Source of the DNA: Dyella psychrodurans
GTDB lineage: Bacteria; Pseudomonadota; Gammaproteobacteria; Xanthomonadales; Rhodanobacteraceae
DNA length: 64,000 nt
Assembly (NCBI RefSeq): GCF_003363265.1
Contig: NZ_QRBF01000001.1
Location: forward strand, 186,001-250,000
Direction of reading: 5' to 3'
A model generated the notes under the pieces. The model made no database searches. It had not been told where the DNA came from and saw only the letters and a list, made by a program, of their open reading frames with translations. Positions 18,414 to 26,553 of the stretch are shown here, in pieces. The translations under genes and the position numbers were made by a program. Position 1 is the stretch's first letter. Each line of letters opens with the position of its first letter.

Positions 18414-18902
18414 ATGAATCACCTTGAACAACTGGTGGCCGAGTGGTACGAGTGGCGCGGGTACTTCGTCCGACGCAACGTGCAGGTCGGCAAACTCTCC
18501 AAGGGCGGCTACGAGTGCGAACTGGATGTGGTGGCCTACTGCCCCAGCCGCCAGCACCTGGTGCATGTGGAACCGTCGATGGACTCCCACACCTGGGCGG
18601 TGCGCGAGCAGCGCTACCAAAAGAAGTTCGACGCCGGCAAGCGCTACATCCCCGCGCTGTTCGGCGGCATGGTGCTGCCCGCGGCCATCGATCACATTGC
18701 GGTGCTGGGCTACGCCAGCACCGCGCACCGCACCACCTTAGGCGGCGGGCGCATTATGACGACCGCGCAACTGCTCACCGAGATCACCAAGGACATCGCG
18801 CCGCGCACCATTCAGAGCGCGGCGGTCCCCGAGCAGTACCCGCTGCTGCGCACCGTGCAGTTTTGCTACCAGCACCGCAAGGCCGCCGGATGGCCCGCGT
18901 GA
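18414..18902 (+). CDS. PD-(D/E)xK-like nuclease domain protein, atypical
   Basis: A 162-residue protein whose first half looks like a restriction-endonuclease fold: WYEWRGYFVRRNVQVGKL, then YECELDVVAY (Glu36, Asp38) and LVHVEPS (Glu53). The usual Lys of the E-x-K pair is replaced, so activity is uncertain. The remainder (IMTTAQLLTEI onwards) is helical. GGGGCTGGG precedes the ATG. A TACACT (18381-18386) lies upstream. It belongs to the same neighbourhood as the HEPN-, UDG- and nuclease-like genes. Confidence 0.5.
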   Translation: MNHLEQLVAEWYEWRGYFVRRNVQVGKLSKGGYECELDVVAYCPSRQHLVHVEPSMDSHTWAVREQRYQKKFDAGKRYIPALFGGMVLPAAIDHIAVLGYASTAHRTTLGGGRIMTTAQLLTEITKDIAPRTIQSAAVPEQYPLLRTVQFCYQHRKAAGWPA

Positions 18903-18945
18903 GCGCCATAAAAACGGCCCGGATTGCTCCGGGCCGTGGCGCTTT
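18903..18945. terminator. Bidirectional hairpin terminator
   Basis: Nested stem: GCGCCA/TGGCGC outside and ACGGCCCGGA/TCCGGGCCGT inside. It starts one base after the stop of the 18414 gene. Three T follow on the plus strand and five T on the minus strand. The following 19 kb segment to 19180 holds no gene I can support. Confidence 0.6.
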
Positions 18946-19180
18946 GCGGTCCCGCCGGCGCGACGGCGGAAGAGGGCGGTGGAAGGGACACCGACAGACC
19001 CGAACTGCGCGGTTGCGTCTCCCAACGACCGGACCCCATCGACGCGCGGCGATGCACTGGGGTGTTCCACGCACCCTGGGTCCACCGCCCAGGTAAGCAC
19101 ACCCGCCGTCCGGCGCAAGCCATGGCCCTGAGCGCCGCATCACATTCCCATCACCCTGAGCATTCACAGGAACGGACCCC

Positions 19181-20269
19181 ATGACCCACCCCTCGCTCTT
19201 CGGCCATCTTGTTGGCCGCTTCGCCGCCCAACCCGAGAATCTGGCCACCGAAGCCCTCGGCTACGTGCTGCGCCGATCGGCCGGCGCGCGCCAGGCGCTG
19301 GCTTCTTTCCTCACGCACGCGGGGATGTCCGTGCCACCGGAGTTGGCCTACCAAAACCAGGTTGCGGGCACCGATCAAGGCCAACCGGACTTGGTGGGCA
19401 TCGACACCGACGGGCATCAGCGGCTCATTGGGGAGGCGAAGTTCTGGGCGCATCTGACCGACCACCAACCGGTGACCTACATCGAGCGGTTGCCGCGCGA
19501 CGGCGGCGTGCTGCTCTTCATCGCGCCGTCGCAGCGCACCGCGGCGCTCTGGGGCGAACTGCTCCACCGCTGTCGTGAGGCCGGGTTGCTGCCCGATGGC
19601 GCGAGCGGTACGACCTTGGGCGTGCACCACACCCCGCTGACGGAAGGACGTCACCTCGCCTTGGTCTCCTGGCGCGCGCTGATCGATGCGTTGACGCGCG
19701 GTGCGGACGCCCTTGGCGACAGCGCCACCGTGGGCGACCTGGAGCAACTCACGGGGCTGTGCGATGCGATGGACTCCACCGCCTACATTCCGATCACCAG
19801 CGCCGACCTGACCAGCCCGTTGTATCGGCGGGTGATCGACTTTGCGGATCTCGCCGACGACATCGTGACGGCCCTGGTCGCGCAAGGCCAAGCCGACGTG
19901 AAGAACATCAACCGCCAGCATTTCAAATGCATCAGCGGTCGCTACTTCCGCCTGCGTGGCAACGGCCTCTACATCGGCTGCGACATCGCCAAGTGGACGA
20001 CCCTCGCGCCCACACCCATCTGGCTCACCTTCGGGCAGGGCTGGCCGTTGACGCACGACATCCGCACGGCCCTGGCGCCATTGCAGGCCACCACGCCGCC
20101 GCAGGCGTTCGCGCCCGATCCCAACCTCATCACGTTGCCCCTGCGCGTCCCAACGCTGCAGACCCGCGAGGTGGTGCTCCAGTCGCTGGTCGACCAGGTG
20201 CTCGCCATCGCCGACCGCCTGCCGGCCGTCGCCCCCACCCCGATCGGCGGCGTGCGCACCCCCGCCTGA
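19181..20269 (+). CDS. PD-(D/E)xK nuclease family protein
   Basis: A 362-residue protein with a restriction-endonuclease-like core near the N-terminus: GQPDLVGID (Asp70) and RLIGEAKFWAHLTDHQ (Glu85, Lys87), giving D-x14-E-x-K. A helical FGHLVGRFAAQPENLATEAL segment precedes it, as in nucleases that act alone in defence islands. The C-terminal 250 residues carry no second catalytic motif and may recognise the target. ACAGGAAC lies before the ATG. Likely a DNA nuclease, possibly an anti-phage or plasmid-competition factor. Confidence 0.68.
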   Translation: MTHPSLFGHLVGRFAAQPENLATEALGYVLRRSAGARQALASFLTHAGMSVPPELAYQNQVAGTDQGQPDLVGIDTDGHQRLIGEAKFWAHLTDHQPVTYIERLPRDGGVLLFIAPSQRTAALWGELLHRCREAGLLPDGASGTTLGVHHTPLTEGRHLALVSWRALIDALTRGADALGDSATVGDLEQLTGLCDAMDSTAYIPITSADLTSPLYRRVIDFADLADDIVTALVAQGQADVKNINRQHFKCISGRYFRLRGNGLYIGCDIAKWTTLAPTPIWLTFGQGWPLTHDIRTALAPLQATTPPQAFAPDPNLITLPLRVPTLQTREVVLQSLVDQVLAIADRLPAVAPTPIGGVRTPA

Positions 20270-20548
20270 CCGATGGGCCACACTGGGGCCTCAGGGCGCA
20301 CGATTGCGCGAATTGCAGCGCATTGCCACCCATCCCCTAGCCGGGATGAGTGGCGCGCCTTCGGGACGTGCATTCGATCAGGACCGATCGTAATGCAGCC
20401 CCACCGGGTCAGGGCCTTGCCAGCCGACTGACCAACCCAGGACAGGAGCCCTCCCATGCATCTATGGGACGCGGTCAACGCCTGGCTTTCGACCCCGTTT
20501 GTTCACGATGTGGTGCGACCCTAACTGGCCCCCTTCCCGGTGGCCCGT

Positions 20549-21394
20549 TCATGTTTCCGGGTCAGCGACCGGATAGCGGTTCATCCGGGCCAGATACAAC
20601 CACAGATGGGTATTGAGCCCGTGCAGCGTCTTGGACGTCGACCAGGTCGATCGGAACAGGCGCGGCAGGTCCTGACGCATGCGCGCGAACGTCTGGTTGA
20701 TCGGAAAGAGCGGATCGTGGACCGGCCCCTGTTGGCCCACGGGAGAATGCACCACGCGGTGCACCACCCCCGCGGGCAGCACCTCGGCGATGGCCTTGGG
20801 GTAGTACGTCGCCCCATCGGTGGTCAGCACCGCTCCAGCCTTCAGGAACGGCCGGGCCTGGTCCAGGGCGTCCCGAACGGTGGCCACCCGGCGGTCCTTG
20901 GTCCAGCCGGCGGCCTGGCCCGCTTTCATGGTGCTGGCCACCGGGCCCACCGCGATCGCCAGGATCTCCCGGGTGGACGCCCGGATGACCACCGCCACCG
21001 TGACCTGGCGCCAGCGGGCGCCCAGATACGTCTCCAACTCGTCCAGCATCGCATGCCCGGTCCGTGGCCCGTGTGCGGTGTGGTGCTTCCACGCCCGTCG
21101 GGCCATGTGTTGCACCTTCCGGCCCACCGTTCGCCGGGTGCAGCCCACCAATGCGGCGGCCCGGCGCATGGTGACGCCTGACACCACCAGATCCCAGATG
21201 TGCTGGTTGATGTGCGGCGATCGGTCCCGCCCTCCGAAGTCGGTGGTGCGGCGGATGTGGGCGGGACCTTTCGTCGACCAGGTGCGCATGCACATCGGGC
21301 AGCGCCAGCGTTGAACAACGCCCCGGGCGGTGTACCGATGGCCGTGCTGGAGGCCGGGTGCGTGGTCGCAATACGGACAGGGGACGGCGGGCAT
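20549..21394 (-). CDS. IS1/IS1595-like transposase
   Basis: A 281-residue transposase. It begins MPAVPCPYCDHAPG with a zinc ribbon (CPYC ... CPMC within the first 35 residues), then an HTH-like part (AAALVGCTRRTVGRKVQ), then a DDE-type domain: LDELETYLG, LTTDGATYYP and the C-terminal LNTHLWLYLARMNRY. The reading frame also continues upstream to an ATG at 21541, but that stretch contains a 14-bp-arm hairpin, so I favour the ATG at 21394. It should catalyse movement of the 20519-22203 element. Confidence 0.8.
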   Translation of the reverse strand: MPAVPCPYCDHAPGLQHGHRYTARGVVQRWRCPMCMRTWSTKGPAHIRRTTDFGGRDRSPHINQHIWDLVVSGVTMRRAAALVGCTRRTVGRKVQHMARRAWKHHTAHGPRTGHAMLDELETYLGARWRQVTVAVVIRASTREILAIAVGPVASTMKAGQAAGWTKDRRVATVRDALDQARPFLKAGAVLTTDGATYYPKAIAEVLPAGVVHRVVHSPVGQQGPVHDPLFPINQTFARMRQDLPRLFRSTWSTSKTLHGLNTHLWLYLARMNRYPVADPET

Positions 21395-21460
21395 CGGGCG
21401 GCCGGAGAAGAGCGGTGCGTCGATGATGCCCAGAGCGGCGAAATGACGAAAGGTCCAGAC

Positions 21461-21492
21461 ACCACAACGGCCCCAACAGGGGCCGTTGTGGT
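21461..21492. repeat. Perfect hairpin upstream of the transposase
   Basis: Arms ACCACAACGGCCCC and GGGGCCGTTGTGGT with loop AACA. It lies between the transposase and the divergent passenger gene and could limit read-through or translation of the transposase. Confidence 0.6.
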
Positions 21493-21605
21493 GGTTGCGA
21501 AAAGGGGAAAATCTGGCACCGTGGAAGTTGATCAGCATCATCCGGCAAGAGGGCGCTGATCACAACTGATCTTGTCTCAATCCTTCCCGTTTAGGAGATA
21601 CCACT

Positions 21606-21860
21606 GTGCCTCATCGTACCACCAACCGCAAACCCACTTCGTCCAAGAAACCGACCGCTTTCGACAAAGCGATCACTCTGGGCGTTTCCATCGCAATCGC
21701 CCTGTTTGGGGCTCCTGCTCCTGCTGGGAGTGTTGGGCATCCGCCCTACTACCACACCCAGGCAACCTTCCGTGTGACGGTATCGGGCGGAGGCCGCCAA
21801 GAATCCATCACACCTCTGACCTACGACTCCACCTACATCCCCGGCCAACCGGACGGCTGA
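21606..21860 (+). CDS. Insertion-sequence passenger, small exported or membrane protein
   Basis: An 84-residue protein with a Lys/Thr-rich N-terminus (NRKPTSSKKPT), one hydrophobic helix (AITLGVSIAIALFG, about 24-37) and a soluble C-terminus. The GTG start has AGGAG ten bases upstream. A terminator follows at 21890. It lies between the inverted ends of the insertion sequence but is not needed for transposition in known families, so it is a passenger. Family not recognised. Confidence 0.6.
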   Translation: MPHRTTNRKPTSSKKPTAFDKAITLGVSIAIALFGAPAPAGSVGHPPYYHTQATFRVTVSGGGRQESITPLTYDSTYIPGQPDG

Positions 21861-21889
21861 GGTCTTCACCTCGATGTTTTGAAGCGAGG

Positions 21890-21913
21890 CGCCTCCCGCA
21901 CGGGGGGCGTTTT
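21890..21913 (+). terminator. Terminator of the passenger gene
   Basis: 8-bp stem CGCCTCCC/GGGGGGCG (one G-T pair), loop GCAC, followed by TTTT. Confidence 0.75.
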
Positions 21914-22340
21914 GCTGTCCGGGGTGTCCCATTTGTAAACCAAAATCATCCATGCCCGGGACCTTATCAGATGGGTGCATCTTGGCAACCGGACGGAGCG
22001 GTTGGATCCGGTGGCCCTGGCCGAAATGTGCGGAACGCCCCTCAGGTTTCCCCCTCATCCATCGGCCCACCGTCCCGCCCCACCGGTGGGGCGGTGCGAT
22101 GCATCGGGTGGTGGAGGAGAGCGGAGACATCATCGGATGGGGGCCTGTTGCTTGTGGGAGTGCTGTGAACCTGAACAACCACCGGGACGGGGGCCAGTTA
22201 GGGTGCGACCCATTGCTGTTCGCCTCATCAACCACGGGATCACCAAGGGGGGTGAGTACCTGAAGCAACGCTTCAGGAGCAAACCACCCAAGGGTCGGAA
22301 GCCGGCCCGCCAGCGACGCCGCCGCTGACCTCCAGCCCCT

Positions 22341-22377
22341 CCAACCCCTGCGACTGACATCGCAGGGGTTGGTTTTT
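22341..22377 (+). terminator. Terminator after the split gene
   Basis: 13-bp perfect stem CCAACCCCTGCGA/TCGCAGGGGTTGG, loop CTGACA, then five T. The structure is repeated in variant form at 22799-22834. Confidence 0.88.
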
Positions 22378-22486
22378 CCAGGTCCCATCGGGTGTTCCCG
22401 CAAGGCCCTGGTCTTCCAAATCGTTGATTCTCTTGAATGGTCCCCTGCAAAGTGCACACGTACCCCACAGCAAGGACTGCACGCCC

Positions 22487-22530
22487 AATCTACCCCCTCT
22501 GCTCGGTTTGTCATCAGTGGTGATGACAAA
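22487..22530 (-). promoter_or_regulatory. Minus-strand promoter with TTTGTCATC palindrome
   Basis: The palindrome has arms TTTGTCATCA and TGATGACAAA (22507-22530). Reading the minus strand, ATGACA (22514-22509), 16 bp and TAGATT (22492-22487) form a promoter of the same geometry as at 54101 and 61042. No protein gene follows downstream on the minus strand, so it may drive a non-coding transcript antisense to the split gene. Confidence 0.5.
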
Positions 22531-22798
22531 CCCGCCAACCCATTGATTTCCAATCCTGCAACCGTGATCGGTCGCACAGCCTTTTGGCGGAGCAGCGGCG
22601 ATCGGGTCGGGTGGTGAATGGGCATGGCGGGATCTCCATGGAGGGACAGGTGGGGTGGGGTTGGAGGTGGAGCGCCCTAAAGGCGCCCAGGTAGGGGGTG
22701 AGTACCTGAAGCAACGCTTCAGGAGCAAACCACCCAAGGGTCGGAAGCCGGCCCGTCAGCGACGCCGCCGCTGACCTCCAGCCCCTCCAGCCCCTCCA

Positions 22799-22834
22799 GC
22801 CCCTGCGACCTCGAATCGCGGGGGTTGGTTTTTC
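22799..22834 (+). terminator. Second copy of the duplicated terminator
   Basis: Imperfect stem built on CCCCTGCGA/TCGCGGGGG followed by GGTTTTT; a variant of the terminator at 22341. Confidence 0.6.
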
Positions 22835-22919
22835 CCTCGCCACGTGAGGGTTCGTTCAACTTAGTCGGTCACGACCGCCTGTCAACCCGAGGCGGCACAC
22901 AGAGCCCCCACCGCGTCGA

Positions 22920-23558
22920 TCAGTCCGGCGGACGCGACTCCCGCTCGATTTCTTCCTCCATGAGCCGGTTGCGCGCGCGGTAGCGCTCCGTCCACAGGCG
23001 CCGCTCGGTGGGATCGCGCCACGGTTCGAGGAGCGCTGCCTCCAAACTCATGGACCGCACCGAGCACTCGGCGAAGGCGGTGGTGGTGACCAGGCGCTCG
23101 GGGAGATCGCCCACCACACCGACCACGGCGTTGCCCTCGATCAGCACGAGCATGCCGGCCTGCAGGATTTGTCCCTGCCGGTGGACGGCGGGCAATCGGG
23201 AGCGCACATGGCGCTGGCCCACCAGGGAGGCGCTCTCTTTCGCCCGCCAACCGGCCTCCCAATCCGCGATGGCGCCCTTCGTTGCGGTGAGCGTCGATCC
23301 TTGGGTGGCGGTGAAAGGATTCGGCGGCGGTTGGATCTTCCGGCGCTGACGCCCTTCGGTCTGGCTGATGCCCAGCCACCAGTCGGCCAACGTGGCCTTC
23401 AGCGGGGTGGCCGGATCCAGGGCGTCGATGCGTTGGCGCAGCGCGTCGGCGTCCATCGCCCGGTCGGCGGCGGCACGCGGTTTCAACGATTTCAACAAAT
23501 CCACCGCCATGCGTTTGGCGGCGTCTTCGTATTCCTGTTTGCTGCCGTAGGTGGGCAT
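22920..23558 (-). CDS. Hypothetical protein
   Basis: A 212-residue protein, probably starting at the ATG at 23558 (MPTYGSKQEYEDAAKRMA). It is mostly helical and charged, with one hydrophobic strand stretch (AGMLVLIEGNAVVGVVGDL) and an acidic/basic C-terminus (RLMEEEIERESRPPD). No family recognised. It is transcribed away from the 23692 gene. Confidence 0.55.
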   Translation of the reverse strand: MPTYGSKQEYEDAAKRMAVDLLKSLKPRAAADRAMDADALRQRIDALDPATPLKATLADWWLGISQTEGRQRRKIQPPPNPFTATQGSTLTATKGAIADWEAGWRAKESASLVGQRHVRSRLPAVHRQGQILQAGMLVLIEGNAVVGVVGDLPERLVTTTAFAECSVRSMSLEAALLEPWRDPTERRLWTERYRARNRLMEEEIERESRPPD

Positions 23559-23691
23559 GGAGCGGTCCAAGGGGCGGGAGCCCACTGTAGCCCGACCGTC
23601 TCGACCGCGCGATCCGTTACGATCGCCGTTTCCCCGACGGTCCCCATTCGGACTCGCTCGGGGTGCCCCTCGCCGTCCCGGAGCCGCGCCC

Positions 23692-23949
23692 ATGTCCACC
23701 CCGATGTCGCAAGACTTTCTCAACGACCAGTGGGCCAAGGTGTGGGCCCATCAGCAAACGCCCTGGGACCCGCAGGCCACCACCGGATTCGACAACCGGG
23801 ACCAACTCTCGGTCCACGATCGACCGAACGATCCCACTGCACCGCGCCGCGTCTTCGAGCGCACCGCCACACCGGCGGGGCTCACGCACTGGACGGAGGT
23901 GCCCGCCGTTGTTCTGATGACGCTCAAGCGTCCGACCGCGACGATCTGA
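23692..23949 (+). CDS. Small hypothetical protein
   Basis: An 85-residue protein starting MSTPMSQDFLNDQWAKVW; no domain recognised. A TACGAT -10 candidate lies at 23618-23623, about 70 bases upstream, without a convincing -35. It converges with the umuC gene. Confidence 0.4.
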   Translation: MSTPMSQDFLNDQWAKVWAHQQTPWDPQATTGFDNRDQLSVHDRPNDPTAPRRVFERTATPAGLTHWTEVPAVVLMTLKRPTATI

Positions 23950-23968
23950 CCCGACGACACCGCGGGCG

Positions 23969-25309
23969 CTACGACACCGTCCGCACCTCGTCCCAGTCGG
24001 TGGTGTAGCAGGGGCTGAGCATGTCGCGCTTCATCGACCAGTCCTGCTTCGCGCGGATGCCGCTCCAACCGACGCCGAGGTGCCCGCTGCCCCATTTGGT
24101 GTTCGCGGCGTCGAGCACGTGCATGAGTTGGGCGCGTTTGGCGTCCCATTCCTCTCCCCGACTGGCGGCTCGGTCGGCCTGCGCCGCCCGGCCGGGGCGC
24201 GGCGCGTCGAACAGTGACCCCTGGTGCTCGGTGTGGGGGCGCAGATCGTCCAGCACCACGCCGGCTTTGACGTAGCGGTACCCCGGCCGCACGATCGAGC
24301 GGAGCAGGGCAGTCGACCAGGCGGCGAGCACCGCGGTGTCGGCGCTCGGCGCGGGCAATGCCACCGATCGAGACGGTGTGTGCTGCGGGTCCTGCGGGCG
24401 GAACGGATTGGTGGTGAGCCACACGCCGACGCGGCCGGCGACCGATCCTTGGGCGCGGGCTTTTTCGGCGGCGCGGGCCGCGTGCGCGTGGACGGGCGCC
24501 ATCAGATCGTCGGCGGTGTACAGCGGCGCGCCGAAACTCCGGCTGGAAATGATCTGCTTTTTCGCCGGCGGCTCCGTCTCCCACCCCAGGCAGCGCGTGC
24601 CCTGCAACTCGCGCACCGTGCGCTCCACCACCACCGAGAAACGCTCGCGCAGCCGCCTCGCGTCGGCGGCGCGCAGATCCGCGGCCGTGGCGATGCCCCC
24701 GTCGATCAACTGCGCCGACAAACGCCGGCCGATGCCCCAGACGTCGCCGACGGGGACCTCCGACAGCAGCGCGTGCAGAGCGGGTTCCGACAGCGACGTG
24801 AGATCGCACACACCCATCCACCGCGGCTGCTTCTTGGCAACGTGGTTGGCCATTTTCGCCAAGGTCTGCGTGCCGCCGAACCCCACGCACACGGGCAGGC
24901 CGGTCCACACGCGCACGCGCTCGCGAATGGTGTGCCCCAGCGCGGTGGCGTTAGGGTGCAGATGCGTGTGCTTCGAAAAATCGAGAAAGGACTCGTCGAT
25001 GGAGTACACCGACTGATCCTCGGGCGGCACGAACTGCGCGAGCACGTTCATGAAGCGGCGGGACATATCGCCGTACAACGTGTAGTTCGACGAAAACGCG
25101 GTGAGGTCCCAATGCGAGCGGCGGGCCTGATCGCGCAACTGGAACCAGGGCGCGCCCATGGGAACGCCAAGAACCTTGGCCTCGCTCGTGCGGCTCACCA
25201 CGCAGCCGTCGTTGTTGGAGAGCACCACCACCGCGCGGCCGTTGAGGTCCGGCCGGAACACGCGTTCGGCCGAACAATAGAACGAGTTGGCGTCCACCAA
25301 GGCCAGCAT
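23969..25309 (-). CDS. umuC: UmuC-like Y-family DNA polymerase
   Basis: A 446-residue translesion polymerase subunit of the UmuC type. The N-terminus LALVDANSFYCSAERVF is the first metal-binding motif (Asp6), and YSIDESFLDF is the second (the SIDE of Y-family enzymes). GIGRRLSAQLIDGGIATAADL is the helix-hairpin-helix, and the C-terminal little-finger region continues to a DUF4113-like LMHVLDAANTKWGSGHLG end. Length matches chromosomal and plasmid UmuC. It lies downstream of umuD on the same strand, the usual order. Plasmid copies provide DNA-damage tolerance. Confidence 0.95.
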   Translation of the reverse strand: MLALVDANSFYCSAERVFRPDLNGRAVVVLSNNDGCVVSRTSEAKVLGVPMGAPWFQLRDQARRSHWDLTAFSSNYTLYGDMSRRFMNVLAQFVPPEDQSVYSIDESFLDFSKHTHLHPNATALGHTIRERVRVWTGLPVCVGFGGTQTLAKMANHVAKKQPRWMGVCDLTSLSEPALHALLSEVPVGDVWGIGRRLSAQLIDGGIATAADLRAADARRLRERFSVVVERTVRELQGTRCLGWETEPPAKKQIISSRSFGAPLYTADDLMAPVHAHAARAAEKARAQGSVAGRVGVWLTTNPFRPQDPQHTPSRSVALPAPSADTAVLAAWSTALLRSIVRPGYRYVKAGVVLDDLRPHTEHQGSLFDAPRPGRAAQADRAASRGEEWDAKRAQLMHVLDAANTKWGSGHLGVGWSGIRAKQDWSMKRDMLSPCYTTDWDEVRTVS

Positions 25310-25344
25310 GAGCGGTGCGTCCGTGTCGGCGATTCGCGCCGGCG

Positions 25345-25932
25345 TCAGCGGCGCTTGCGGAACGAACGCAGCGCGTGGGTGACCACGCCCCAGATCTCCA
25401 TCACGTCACCTTCCTTAGGCACGATCGGTTGGAAGTGGGGATTCTCAGGAATGAGCGCCAACGCCCCATCGATCGTGCCCAGCGTCTTGATGGTGAGATC
25501 GCCATTCAAAATCGCCACCACGACATCACCGTGCTGCGCGGTCAGCGCCCGATCGACCACCACGCGGTCGCCGTCAAAAATGCCGGCGCCGACCATCGAA
25601 AAACCGACCACACGCAGGACGTAGGTGGACGCCTCGTGCCCGCGCACCACCATCTCGGCGTTCAGATCGATCGCGTCCTCCAAATAATCCTGCGCTGGTG
25701 AGGGAAAGCCCGCCGGCACACGGGACGTGAACGCCACCAAGGGCAGGGCGGTGGTGGCGCGCAGCGGCACGGGATCGACCGCGTGGGTGGGCGATCGCTG
25801 GGAATCGAGGTAGGCCACCACGGTGTCGACCTGAGAGAGCGGCACCCGCACGGGCTGGGTGGGCTCCCCGAACACGCCCGAGCCCCGTTTGCGGCCGGAG
25901 CCGGCGCGAGAACCGCCGAGGGGAGGGGTCAT
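25345..25932 (-). CDS. umuD: UmuD-like S24 peptidase
   Basis: A 195-residue LexA/UmuD-type protein. The self-cleavage site is AGFPSPAQDYLE (Ala74-Gly75, where E. coli UmuD has Cys-Gly), the nucleophile is Ser112 (FSMVGAG), and the general base is Lys149 (LTIKTL). The N-terminal arm is longer than E. coli UmuD and begins with a GSRAGSGRKRG motif seen in many plasmid UmuD proteins. After cleavage it would join UmuC to form a Pol V-type complex. A perfect 22-bp palindrome just upstream (25945-25966) is a likely operator. Confidence 0.93.
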   Translation of the reverse strand: MTPPLGGSRAGSGRKRGSGVFGEPTQPVRVPLSQVDTVVAYLDSQRSPTHAVDPVPLRATTALPLVAFTSRVPAGFPSPAQDYLEDAIDLNAEMVVRGHEASTYVLRVVGFSMVGAGIFDGDRVVVDRALTAQHGDVVVAILNGDLTIKTLGTIDGALALIPENPHFQPIVPKEGDVMEIWGVVTHALRSFRKRR

Positions 25933-25944
25933 GGCAGGGGGCCT

Positions 25945-25966
25945 TTGATTTCGGTACCGAAATCAA
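25945..25966. promoter_or_regulatory. Perfect 22-bp palindrome upstream of umuD
   Basis: Each arm reads TTGATTTCGGT outward-in with its exact complement (centre at 25955/25956). It starts 13 bases before the umuD ATG and also faces the divergent 26043 gene. It differs from the E. coli LexA box (CTG-N10-CAG) but has the size of a LexA or XRE dimer site. Confidence 0.7.
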
Positions 25967-26042
25967 TTGTGCACCCAGCGGGTGGCGGAAGGCTAGGGGC
26001 GGTCGCCGCTACAATCGGCGTTTCACCCGAACGGATTCCGCC

Positions 26043-26408
26043 ATGCCCCCTCGCCGTTCCCTCTGCGCTGCGCCGCTCATCGCCGCAATCGCCGCCGCTC
26101 ACGCTAACGATTTCCAGGACGCGGTGCGCGCCTCCGCGCTTCGCACCCAGCGCTGTGTGGACACCCAAGTGCGCGCGCTCGACGATGAGGTCAGCGGCGC
26201 CGATGTGATCGCACGCGCGGTCGTGACCGCCTGCGGCGCGGCGTTGGATGAGGCGGCCGATGTGATGACCTACGGCCCCGGCGCGCACGACACCACCAAT
26301 CCGACGCTGGCCAACGAGCGGAATACGCTCCGCCGCCAGGTGGAGCAGGACGCCACGAAGCAAGCCACCCTAGCGGTCTTGCAGGAACGCGCCCACCACA
26401 CGCGGTGA
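26043..26408 (+). CDS. Small secreted protein
   Basis: A 121-residue protein with an N-terminal Sec signal (RRSLCAAPLIAAIAAAHA, probable cut near residue 21), then a helical domain containing CVDTQVRALDD and TACGAALDEA, so two Cys could pair in the periplasm. A TACAAT -10 is at 26010-26015. It is divergent from umuD and shares its control region. Family not recognised. Confidence 0.6.
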   Translation: MPPRRSLCAAPLIAAIAAAHANDFQDAVRASALRTQRCVDTQVRALDDEVSGADVIARAVVTACGAALDEAADVMTYGPGAHDTTNPTLANERNTLRRQVEQDATKQATLAVLQERAHHTR

Positions 26409-26430
26409 TCGCGTGAAGCGGCCGCCGAAG

Positions 26431-26521
26431 CACACCGGGGCGCAAGCGCGTGCAACTGCGGGGTGGTTCACCACCTTGGGAGCGTCGTAAGCCTTGCGGG
26501 TCGGCTGCGACCCGGTAGGGT
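26431..26521 (+). promoter_or_regulatory. Shared promoter cassette upstream of the 26554 ankyrin gene
   Basis: CACAC block at 26431, then TTGCGG (26494-26499), a 16-bp spacer and TAGGGT (26516-26521). The inverted repeat CGGGTCG-gctg-CGACCCG overlaps the -35 and fills the spacer. It is almost identical to the repeat at 47139-47156. Confidence 0.7.
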
Positions 26522-26553
26522 GGTGGGGTGTCCCCAGCGCATCACACTCGACC

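Larger units (their letters stand above)
20519..22203 (-). mobile_element. Insertion sequence with 25-bp inverted repeats and passenger gene
   Basis: The left end reads CCCTAACTGGCCCCC then T and TCCCGGTGG; the right end, read inward, is the same with G for T: 24 of 25 bases. The direct repeat TGCGA flanks it (20514-20518 and 22204-22208), and excision restores an open reading frame. Length 1,685 bp. It carries a minus-strand transposase and a divergent small passenger gene with its own terminator. The transposase looks IS1/IS1595-like, but the 5-bp duplication is unusual for those families. Confidence 0.85.
20456..22328 (+). pseudogene. 60-codon gene split by an insertion sequence
   Basis: The 5' part (20456-20518, beginning MHLWDAVNAWLSTPFVHD) and the 3' part (22209-22328, ending KPARQRRRR) are separated by an insertion sequence. 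Removing bases 20519-22203 and one copy of the 5-bp repeat TGCGA rejoins them in frame as a 60-residue protein. ACAGGAG lies before the ATG and a strong terminator follows at 22341. The C-terminus is very basic. Function unknown; the polyarginine end recalls the RRRM tails of the ankyrin proteins. The gene is inactive as read. Confidence 0.82.
22329..22919. other. Gene-free stretch with a partial duplication of the split gene
   Basis: After the terminator at 22341 no protein gene is supported up to 22919. The stretch holds a minus-strand promoter with a palindromic operator (22487-22530) and, at 22688-22834, a second copy of the last 25 codons of the split gene (stop 22772-22774) with its terminator. 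The duplicated block is about 130 bp and nearly identical at the DNA level to 22253-22382. Confidence 0.7.

Noticed and set aside
18738-19118. A minus-strand gene ending at the 18903 hairpin
   Set aside because: It overlaps the nuclease-like gene antisense and has no ribosome site or domain.
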